Positions 13,751 to 24,200 of a stretch of 64,000 bases of DNA are shown here, in pieces. The notes below the pieces were generated by a model. It was not told where the DNA came from. It did no database searches and saw nothing but the letters and a program-made list of their open reading frames with translations. This DNA comes from Pogonophryne albipinna (Eukaryota; Chordata; Actinopteri; Perciformes; Artedidraconidae). The first letter of the stretch is position 1. Each line of letters begins with the position of its first letter. The position numbers and the translations under genes are program-made. Location: positions 6,396,451 to 6,460,450 of the forward strand of contig CM053253.1 of assembly GCA_028583405.1 (NCBI GenBank), in the 5' to 3' direction.

Positions 13751-14574
13751 ATATCCTCCTGAGACCCAGAAAGAAAAAGGTTTCAAATTGTATTTTCTTT
13801 TTTTATCACACAAGTCTTTAGGGTGGTTTAAACATAATGACTAACAAAAAATAAATACTTTTATTTTTGTTGTATTGTGTGTCCTTTGTAGAGGACATCG
13901 GGTGTTAGTTATGCGAAGCATAGTATACAAACAACATTAACATACAAGTACATTTTAGACAACATTAGAGCACAACAACTCAATGCAACAAATATTGAGC
14001 CCTCATTTGTAGTACTCCATCTTTTTTGGAAATGCAGAGATACATCTTGATCTGATCTTGATGTATGTTTTCCCACTGCATCGGTCTGCCATGAACCCTA
14101 CAGAAACTTAAGTGTCAATTTTGGCCCATAGTGGACTCCATTTGTGTTATGTAAAATGGGGGAAATAAAAAGTTAGCAAATCCCCATGTCCTCCTCAGAG
14201 GACATTCATAAAAACATTGACTTTTAGGTCAAATAAGTATTACACTGCTCTGAAAACTCACTACACTAACTCCTAAGATGTTCCCTTACTATAATTAATT
14301 AAAATATTGAACTCACAACACTGGTAATTACAAACTTACCATTTCTCTTTCTATAAATAGTGCTTGTGTTGATGGACACCATTTTAAAATACAATGAAAT
14401 TATCTTTTCCAAAGCCACACCCCCACATATGTCATATGTTTGAAAAGGCCAGGATGTCCTCTGTGGAGTACAATTGGACTTAATGCTGTGGCATGTATAA
14501 CCTCAAAGTAATGGACCAAAACCCAATGTGCTCCACAGAGGACAAAAATGAATGGGTGGGTCTCTGGAGGATAT
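13751..14574. mobile_element. MITE with ATATCCTCC termini (about 820 bp)
   Basis: The left end ATATCCTCCTGAGACCCA and the right end TGGGTCTCTGGAGGATAT are inverted repeats with two mismatches. The interior has several copies of GAGGACAT or its complement, including a separate 13-bp inverted pair GTCCTCTGTGGAG (14456) / CTCCACAGAGGAC (14531). No transposase frame is present. It lies between pfdn4 and bcas1. Confidence 0.6.
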
Positions 14575-14744
14575 AAATCGACACATACATTATTGTAGGC
14601 TACCCAGTAGTGTAAAGTACTTCAAATAAACCCCCCACCTTTACTAACTTCAAAACTGAAGTGATGAACAAATGAATGCACCTATAATTTATATAATTTA
14701 TATATACATTTTGTAATCGGATGTTAAAAGTTGCCTTTCTATAT

Positions 14745-14912
14745 AGCAACTACTTTTACTTTTGGTATCGAAATAATATTTTGACGCTAATACTTTTACT
14801 TGAGTACACATTTGGATGCAGTACTTTGACTTGTAACTGAGTATTTTTACACTGTAGTATTATACCTTTAGTTAAGTAAATAACCTGAGTACTTCTTCCG
14901 TCTCTGCATTTC
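14745..14912 (-). repeat. AAGTACTT-rich dispersed repeat, terminal part
   Basis: 'ttttacttgagtacacatt', 'tactttgacttgtaactgag' and 'cctgagtacttcttccgtc' match the 3' portion of the common teleost repeat, also present inverted in znf217 intron 1. It ends near 14912. Confidence 0.55.
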
Positions 14913-15370
14913 ACCGCATAATAGGCCTATTGCTGTCCTTTGATCACACAAGTACTTATAAAAGAGAATAATATAAGGTAGCATCAAACATGGGCCTTCA
15001 TTCATAAAGAAGTTATAATTTAAGAAATGTTTTCCTATAAAAACAACATTGATAGGTAGGCCTTTTTCTGTGTTTTTCGTCAGAGGTTTTTGAGGTAGAA
15101 CTCAAGTCAAGCACAAATACTTTTTTAAGAGTTGTATGTATTATTGTAATTATAAGTTCATTGTTTGAGATGTTGGGAAGACATTGAGTACTTTCTGACA
15201 AGTTATCATTATTTATGTTGTTTAGTAATGCTGCTTGTGATTTTTGTATTAAGAGTGTGTTAAATGTTAATTATATCATTTGTTATTTTGTCTATTTACT
15301 TTTTTACTTTGTTCACATGGTCAAAATAAGTGAAACTAAATAAATAAAATAAAATAAAAATGATGGCAAA

Positions 15371-16296
15371 TACAGTTGCAAGAAAAAGTATGTGAACCCT
15401 TTGGATTCTCCACCCATAGCGTTGTGTGTTCCTTCCAAACAACTCAACTTTGGTTTCATCTGTCCACAGAATATGTTGCCAGTAGTGCTGTGGAACATCC
15501 AGGTGCTCTTTTGCAAACTTCAAACGTGCAGCAATGTTTTTTCTGGACAGCAGTGGCTTCCTCCGTGGTGTCCTCCCATGAACTCCATTCTTGTTCAGGG
15601 TTTTACGTATCGTAGATTCGTCAACAGAGATGTTAGCATGTGCCAGAGATTTCTTTAAGTCTCTAGCTGACACTCTAGGATTCTTCTTCACCTCATTGAG
15701 CATTCTGCGCTGTGCTCTTGCAGTCATCTTTACAGGACGGCCACTCCTAGGGAGAGTAGCAACAGTGCTGAACTTTCTCCATTTATAGACAATGTGTCTT
15801 ACCGTGGACTGATGAACATCAAGGCTTTTAGAGATACTTTTGTAACCCTTTCCAGCTTTATGCTAGTCAACAATTCTTAATCGTAGGTCTTCTGAGAGCT
15901 CTTTTGTGCGAGGCATGGTTCACATCTGGCAATGCTTCTTAAGAATAGCACATTCAAAACTGGTGTGTATTTTTTATAGGGCAGGGCAGCTTTAACCAAC
16001 ACCTCCAATCTCGTCTCATTGGTTGGACTCCATGTTGGCTGACTCCTGACTCCTAGCTCTTGAAGAAGTCTTTAGCCTCGGGGTTCACATACTTGTTCCA
16101 CCCTGCACTGTGAATGTTTACATGGTGTGTTCAATAAAAACATGAAAACATATAATTGTTTGTGTGGTATTAGTTTAAGCAGACTGTGTTTGTCTATTGT
16201 TGTGACTTAGATGAAGATCAGAACACATTTTATGACCAACTTATGCAGAAATCCAGGTAATTCCAAAGGGTTCACATACTTTTTCTTGCAACTGTA
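15371..16296 (-). mobile_element. Tc1-like element, internally deleted, with intact ends
   Basis: About 922 bp between TA dinucleotides at 15371-15372 and 16295-16296. The inverted termini both begin CAGTTGCAAGAAAAAGTATG and are identical for about 31 bp. TA target duplication, terminal sequence and transposase type all fit Tc1/mariner. A complete element is about 1.6 kb. Here the 3' half of the transposase gene is gone, so the copy cannot move on its own, although its ends could be used in trans. It sits in the pfdn4-bcas1 spacer. Confidence 0.92.
15410..15916 (-). pseudogene. Tc1-like transposase remnant (N-terminal part)
   Basis: Reading leftwards from the ATG at 15916, the peptide opens [12 protein letters not shown] and shows the paired-type helix-turn-helix region ([17 protein letters not shown]). 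It then has the linker GRP-type motif, the HTH_Tnp_Tc3-like segment (SARDLKKSLAHANISVDEST) and the first catalytic region with WTDET. An in-frame TAG interrupts it about 18 codons after the start. The frame then leaves homology after RYGW at 15410 and runs straight into the terminal repeat. The regions holding the second Asp and the Glu/Asp of the DDE triad are missing, so it is non-functional. Confidence 0.9.
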
Positions 16297-16612
16297 ACTC
16301 TCTTATGAGAGTGAGAATTTAGGTTTAGTTTAATTATATAATTAATTACCTAAATTAAATGAGCTAAGAATATGTCAAACATGTTATTGTATCAACCGGA
16401 CCTACTTCTCTATAATTATTTCCAAAGCAAACAGTACTGCACCCTAGCTCAAATATTTACTGAATACATCTGGTGAGCTAGAGCGCTATTAATCCAATTC
16501 AAGCTGGCTGCAGGAAATGGATTAAGTGCACCACTTCAAAGATATATAAGTTTTGTTCCATGGTATGTGCAACCAGGCAGTATCATGAAAATCATTATGT
16601 TTTGACTAAATC

Positions 16613-17060
16613 TTAATTTCATTTCATTTCAAACCTTTATTTATACAGATAAATCCCATTGAGATCATTGATCTCTTTTTCAAGGGAGACCTGCTCAAGT
16701 AGTTCCACATGAAACATAAAAACATAAATAGAACAACAAAAGGACATCATACAGCATCATTTACATAATTATCCACATAAACAGGTACCAATAGCTTCCG
16801 ATTGACTAGCATCCAACCGAGCTTTAAAAACATTTAGTGGCACCAGATTGTTCAGTTTCCATTTAATTTGCAGACTATTCCAAGACAGAGGAGCTGCGCA
16901 TCTAAATAATAGCCAAATGTCCTTATTATTTAAGGGACTTTTTGTAAGGGTCGTGCCCCTGATAAAACTAGAAGGCTGCCGTGTGTTGGAAGATCATGAA
17001 GAGTTTGTCTGAGGTCTCTCAGCTGTTGGCCTTGCATGAAGTCAAAAGTGCACAATCCAA
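16613..17060 (-). repeat. Teleost interspersed repeat (CTTTATTTATACAG... type)
   Basis: 'cctttatttatacagataaa' followed by 'tcccattgagatcattgatc' and 'ctttttcaagggagacctg' is a text seen widely in teleost genomes, here diverged. The rest, to about 17060, continues without an intact frame. I treat it as one old insertion, orientation tentative. Confidence 0.55.
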
Positions 17061-18009
17061 TCAGGGGAATCCAACTCCCACCTCAATGTGCAGCCTATAG
17101 GCTACAATTGAGACATTGTGTGCATGGATTCCAAGCCCTGTCATAATACATTCAATAAACACTGCACATTTGAAGTTTCCTAACAATTGTTTTTTGCAGT
17201 TATTTGTTGTAAAACATATTCAAATGATTTTAAGTTTGGCTGATTTGCATGAAAAGGCTTTTGTCAGCAGCATGATCACAGCACATGATGTACAAAGCGG
17301 AAAACAAACAAACACAGATGGGAATAATTAAAGAAGAAACACCTCAGAGTGAACTCAAGTCAGTTTGTCTTTGATCCCTGAGCGCCACTCAGGCAGTGCT
17401 GTCTGAATTGATGCATTGACAGGCACTCAAAGACATTTAAATATGACCATGGAAGTCTTTTAAGACAGATGATTTAATTACAGAGCTCTTTGTTTGTCAT
17501 GATAAGCTGTGACACTAAAACAGATAGTTCCTCTTATAAAATCATATCAAAGAAATACAGTAGATATTTCATGGCATGTGGCACTTGGATTATTTCTTCC
17601 AAATTGTCCTATTATTAACAGACCCTGTAAAAAAGATCATAATAACCTAAATTATAACATGATTAAAGTTCTTCTTTAAAATAAAAAGAACCGGGTTTAT
17701 AGAATACTACGTTTATGCATGTTCTTTGTTGGCAATTAGGAAGTGTTACAACTAATGTCCTTAACCTACATCCTGTTAGTTCACATGTCATTTGTCAACA
17801 AGAGGGCACTGCATCGCCTTATTTCCTTGTGATTGATAAGATTATCAGCACATTATGATCATGTCGGGGGGTCTTCAAAGTGCTCACAGAGAGATTACAA
17901 TGAGCTAATCGTGAGCTTTTAATAAAAGAGCACCGACACTGTAGTCAGTGAATAGTAGGAAGTCCCAACGATTACTTAAAAACTGTCACACCCATTTCTT
18001 AAAGCACAC
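17061..18009. other. Non-coding spacer upstream of bcas1
   Basis: No gene or clear repeat. Sequence of moderate complexity at 17760-17960, including an imperfect inverted pair around 'gagattacaatgagc', may belong to the bcas1 upstream region. I can support no specific site. Confidence 0.4.
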
Positions 18010-18131
18010 TATGTATATAGGCGGTAAACAACAGGCATGCTCAGTTTGGTAGGAGCAGCAGAGTGACAGACTCCCTCCATATTTTATCTTAAGACGGATA
18101 TCACTTGTTTGTCTTGCAGAGGTGTAACAAG
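18010..18131 (+). promoter_or_regulatory. bcas1: bcas1 promoter and 5' non-coding exon (predicted)
   Basis: A TATA-like TGTATATAGG lies at 18011-18020. About 100 bp downstream, 'ggtgtaacaag' is followed by a strong donor GTAAGA at 18132. A matching acceptor (TTTATTTTTAAG) ends at 18265, and the exon behind it carries the start codon. Transcription would thus start near 18040 and splice 18131 to 18266. The start site is inferred from spacing alone. Confidence 0.5.
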
Positions 18132-18298
18132 GTAAGACATTTGAGTTAACACAATGCTATATTACTGAATGAAGAGACATACCAATTTCGATATATATTG
18201 CATTTTTGCAGTGTATAGTTTCTTGTTCATGCAACGTAACTAAATGATATTTCTTTATTTTTAAGAATCTGAGTTTCAAAGCCTGATTCTTGGAAAAC

Positions 18299-21200
18299 AT
18301 GGGGAACGAAGCATCCAAGAACAAAGAGCTTACCAAGGTAGCATTTTATTAAAAGTAACAAAAACCTGTGATGTTAACCCTATAACTGTAGTATCTATAA
18401 CTTATAATACATTTTAATTTTCTCATGGAAAAGCAGATGTTAATGGCTGTTTGGACCAAATATGTTATACCATATTTTTCAAAATGTTTGATTGTTAGCA
18501 GTTTATGTAAATGAAAAATCAATGTTTTGTTCAAATAACCCACTGTAGATAATGTCTTGTTAACTGTGGACCAATCTATACAGTATGTCTTTATTGCTTT
18601 TTTATAGAATGGGAGCATTTCTAGGAAGCATAACAATGGATCAATTAATGGCATCCCTACAAACATCAAATCTAATGGAGTGGCGACTGTTGGTGAGTGA
18701 GATCTGTTTTTATTAGAATACCTAATCATGTTTTAACTTTAAAAAAGCATGGTAGAAATATGTCATACACATTTGGACACAGTGTGACAATTAACTTGTT
18801 GTCTTAAAATGTTGAGAATCTGAGGATGACAGTCATATTTGTACTGTTGTTAATACTATTAAGCCGTATATTGCTTCTTGGGAAAATATTGTACACTAGT
18901 CTCTGACACATAAAATCAGCTGATCTATGTTGGATTAGTCCTTTAGACTTTATAACACTCTGTAAACACAGTGACTCCCAGCTGGACTGTATCTTGGGAC
19001 TTCCAAAGTAAACCTTAGGCGTAGTCTCATACAGTGACAAGGAGCAACTGTTTATCCTGTCATGGTGTGGTTTGTGTCAGTGCAGAGACAATAGTGCTGC
19101 AGGATTCCCACTGTCACCTGAGTTTGTTTAAGTCAGCTAATGTTGGCGACGGAGACAATTTCACTTTCTCACACATAGTCCATGTTTACTTCATGGAGAC
19201 ATGGAGCAAAGTAGATATCGTGCATAAGTTAAATATTGCATTCAGAGAAGTTAACATAAAATATACACTGATGTGTAATATAAATGACAGCTGCAAAAAT
19301 ATTTGGTAAAGCATATTCAAACACACAAATAATTATTAGATAAGATGCATTATTGTAACACAGACTTCACATTACAGACAAGAGAACAAAATAAAATAAT
19401 CAACTAGCAACATGTAAAATATTTGTTCCAATCTTTAATTCCAACCCTTTTTTTTAACCTTGCCACAGAAACAACCGTGATAGTCGAAACCGACTCTAAA
19501 TCTGCTGAAGCTCCGATTATTTCTGGACTCATCATCCAAAAGGAAGAAGTCAAGGAAATAAATGAAAGTCTTCCTGACCCCAATCCACAGACAGTAAGTG
19601 CATATATCATGTTTGTTTTCAAATGTAATATTCTATTATTTTTATCGTCAGCAAATACCATGCAAAGACCTAAACAAACATGTGTTGCTCTCGTCGACAA
19701 GCCTGCTTTATCGTATTTCTAATCCAAAACGTAAAATATTCCAGTACCTGTTTGAGTAGCATTTGCTCAAGAACTACATTGACCAGCTTGTTTAAAATAA
19801 TTACTACCTTTTCTAGAAACGAGTATTTTCTTGATTAGGACAACATTATTGTGTCTATTTTGTGCCTTGGGAGGTTGGAGAGTAAAGCTGGACGTAATTT
19901 CTTTACTAACAGACTGCTGCTGCTGTAACGGCAACATTGTCTTACCTTAAACAATCATTTGTTGTGCCATTTTTTAAGTGTCTTTTGGCCAAAGAAGAAA
20001 AGGGGGGAGGGAAATCCGAGAGCCCTGAGAGAATAACTAATGCATTGTTGGTTTGGTCTTTTGTCATATGTGTTGACTGTAAGGGAAATAAAGAAAAATG
20101 TCTTATCCTTCAATGTTTTCTAATCCCCAAAACAATCAGCCTGCCAAATTGACTAATATCACTTCGTAAGATAAGCCAATTTAAGGGGTATATACCAATC
20201 CACTAACAAATTGAAACAAAAGGTAGAAAGAATTTCTGCAACCAAATAAATCAATCAATCAAATGTGATCAAGCACATGGTTGTGATATATGTCACGGAA
20301 TCAATTAATAAGCTCTATTTTATCTAAACACCAATGTTGATTTTCATGATAAAGGAGTTGGACACAAGGGAAGAGGAAGCCTTCTCCGTGATCATCGATG
20401 TGCACCAAGACGACTTTGAATATCCACTATGGAAAGCTGAAATATCAACACAAACGGACAGAAAAATTGAAGCACATATTTCAACGCAAACTGGTGAGGA
20501 TAATGTTGATACAACCACCTATACTGATGGTCCAGTGGAAGTCATAATGGAGACGCAGGCATCGCAAGAAGATCCGCCAAATGAGTCGGCATTTGTCATT
20601 GCGGGGGTTGTTGAAGATACTTTGAATGAGGAGCACTTAGACAACCAGACAGCTGGGATCATCAATGAAGAACTTGTCAAGGAGAACATAGTGTGTGAGA
20701 GTATAGTATGCAGAGCAGATACAACCACCAACACTTATGGCCAAATAGAGGACATAGTCATAATAGAGACAGCAGCAACTGAAGAAGATCCATCAAATGA
20801 GCCTTCATTAATCATTGCTGAGGAGGTTGTTGAAGAGACTTTTAATGTAGAGCCATCAGACAACCAAGAATCTGGATTCATTAAAGAAGAACTTGTCATG
20901 GAGAACATTGTGTGTGAGAACATAGTGTTCAGAGAAGAATGGGTGGAAGTTATCGACATCATAAACTTCAATGAATCTAATGCGGTCACTACTGAGGCCC
21001 AGGAACCAAATGGTGTCTCCTCCCCAGACGAAGAGCCAACCACTACGGTGATGGAAACAATCCCGGAGGTGGTTTGTGAGGAGCAAAATCATTCAACTGC
21101 AAACCGAGACATACCTGAAGAGGACATTTCTGTCCATCCTGTGACAGTTCTGTTAGTAAATGTGGAATCTGCCCATGAAGAGGTTAACAAAGAGGATGCT

Positions 21201-24200
21201 GCTACAGTTCGAGATGTACCAGAAATATGTGAAGTAAAAGGACTTGCTTTAGAGGAACTATCTGTCCCTCCTGTGACAGTACTGCTGGTAAATATGGAGT
21301 CTGCCCATGAAGAGGTAATCGCAGATGATGCTCCTGCAGTTGAAGATGTACCAGAAATATGTGAACTAAAAGTAATGGCTGTAGAAGAACTTTCTGTCCC
21401 TCCTGTGACGGTTCTTCTTGTAAATGTGGAATCTGCCCATGAAGAGGTCACCGCGGATGAGGCTCCTGCAGTTGAAGATGTACCAGAAATATGTGAAAAT
21501 GTGGAATCTGCCCAAGAGGTCACTGCAGATGATGTCGTTACAGTTGAGGCAGTACCTGAAATATGTGAAGAAGAAGGACTTGCTGTAGAGGAACTATCTG
21601 TCCCTCCTGTGACAGTACTGCTGGTAAATATGGAATCTGCCCATGAAGGGGTAACCACAGATACTGCAGCTGAGGATGTACCTGAAATATGTAAACAAGA
21701 AGTTCTAGCTGTTGCAGTTGAGAATGTACCAACAAGATGTGAAAACGTGGAACCTGTCCACAAAGAGGTCACCGCAGATTATGCTCCTGCAGTTGAAGAT
21801 GTACCAGAAATATGTGAACAAGAAGTACTTGCTGTATTGGAACTTTCTGTCCCTCCTGTGACAGTTATTATAGTAAATGTGGAATCTGACCATGAAGAAA
21901 TCAGCGCAAATGGTGTCGTTGCAGCTGAGAACATACCAGAAATATGTGAAAATGTGGAATCTGCCCAAGGAGAGGTCACTGCAGATTATGTCGTTACAGT
22001 TGAGGTAATACCAGAAATATGTGAACAAAAAGTTATTGCTGTTGCAGTTGAGAATGTACAAGAAATATGTGAAACCGTGGAATCTGCCCAGGAAGAGGTC
22101 CCCTCTGATGATGCTGTTGCAGTTAAAGATGTACAAGAAATATGTGGACAAGTAGTACTTGATGATGAGTGGGATAGATGTCCTGAGGAAGAAGTTATCA
22201 TTGTAGAAGCTCCGTCCATTGAGCGTATCACCTTTGAAGAACTTCCTGACGAAAAGTTATGCTCTCATGATGATGAAGACATGCTTGGATATATTCTTGA
22301 AGTTATTGCTAGAGATATGAATGCAGAGGTTGGTGAAGATGTGAGTACTGATCTGGGACCAGAGCAAGTTGAAGAAACAGAGCCAAGTCATGTCCAAGAT
22401 GATGATGAGATGATGGCAGCGATTGAAACCCTTTCACTAGAATTTGAATGTTTTTCCATCACCTCTCAGGAATCTCTTGATGATTCTGCGGATCATGTTG
22501 AAGAAGAGGTGATCACTGCAACTAGTTATTTGCACTTATCTGGAGAACAAGTAGCAGGCCTAGTGACTCCAGAGGAGCCAGTTACTGAGATGACAAACAA
22601 AGAAGCAATAGAGGCTTTATCAAATGAAATAGAAGCAGTGCCAGAAAGTGTTGAAGAAGATACGACAGGAGGCCAAGTCATCGGGGAAGACAGTTCTGAG
22701 GAAACTATGGAACAAAGTCATGATGTTTTGGCTCAAGCTGTAACACCCGAACAAATCCCAGTAGAACAGGTAGAGGAAACCCCAAGCCCACTTGACGAGG
22801 ATGCAACCCAAGAGTTTTTGAGGAACACACCAGAAGCAGTTTTTGAAGATATTTCGGGGCTGCTTGAAGTTCCTGAAAACATAGTTGAAGAACCTGCTGA
22901 CGTGCCACCAATGGATGCCACAGAAGAGTCTGAGCCTTGCGTTTCAGACCAAGAGGAACTCGTAGAGGAGAACATCGTCTTAGCCGAAATGCTAATAGAT
23001 TCAACTCATGTTGTTTCTGAGATGTCTTTGGAGGAGAATGCAAGCCTTCCTGAGCAACAACGAAATGGCAACGTGTTGGTAGTCCTACTTGAGACAATCG
23101 AAGATGAAGTTACAGAAGAGATCATGCAAGAAACAGATCATTCTGGTCCTAGTTTATCTGCTGAAGAGGAGAACTATGCTTTTCTTGAGACCATTGTAGA
23201 GGAAATCCTCAGAGAAGACGATGATGAAGCTGAATGTGACCTTGTGACTTCAGAGGAGGACTCTGAAGAGAATACTGAGAATGAACCAAGTGGGACCTCC
23301 ACAGATTCATCACTGGACTGAACTGTCACAACCACAGACTTGGAAGCGTTATTTGTCAGGTTGCAGTCAGCTTGTGTGGAAGTTGTTGAAGGATCAGCAT
23401 ATAGGCTTGGTCGTTTCACGCTATCTTTAGTGGGATACGAAATTACTGTTCATATTAATGTGGCTCCAAAGGAAGAAGAGCAGTACAATGTTGAATGAAT
23501 AAAAATATTGATCTACCTCTTAAGGAAATCATGTGTTTAACGTTTTGCACCAGGAGTTATACATAGAGGTAGCTGTTGTTGTATCGGCTAGTAGCAAACT
23601 ACGTACATTTGAGAGTAAGTTGCCATACTAAAATACTTTGATTACTTATTTAACAGTTGATTTGGCTAGTTATCTACTTATCTATTCAGTCAAAGTTATC
23701 ATGAGTTTGTATCTGTTTATAAATATGTTGGGCAGCTTGTTTTTTTTCAAAGAGGCTAGTTGTCCTTTTAGTTGAACATCAATCAATCAATCAATGTTTA
23801 TTTATATAGCCCAATATCACAAATGTTACATTTGTCTCAGTGGACTTCACAGTTTGTACAGAATATCAGTTTGACAAAACGACACCCTCTGTCCTTAGAC
23901 CCTCACATCGTACAAGGAAAAACTTCCGAAGAAAACCCACAGTTTTAAAGGGAAAAATGGGAGAAACCTCAGGGAGAGCAACAGAGGAGGGATCCCTCTC
24001 CCAGGACGGACAGACGTGCAATAGATGCCGTGTGTAAATTGAAAAGATAATACATTTGCAACATAGGTAGTCCAAATGTTTGGAAATGCATGTGTGTATA
24101 ATAGGAAGATGAATCCACGAGGATATCCATCCAGGACCTATGATCCATGACCACAGCCACGACTCAAGATCCAGGGCTCGCGATGCAGGACACAGGACCG

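Noticed and set aside
13437..18009. Hidden cyp24a1 exons
   Set aside because: I looked for P450 heme-binding and K-helix signatures on both strands and saw only transposon sequence and short random frames.
21089..21772. 227-codon minus-strand Ser/Thr-rich frame opposite the giant bcas1 exon
   Set aside because: It is the antisense shadow of the acidic tandem repeats: GAA/GTA-rich sense codons give Ser/Thr codons in antisense. It has no independent support.
22705..23097. Further minus-strand frames opposite the giant exon
   Set aside because: Same shadow effect; no matching domain or splice signals.
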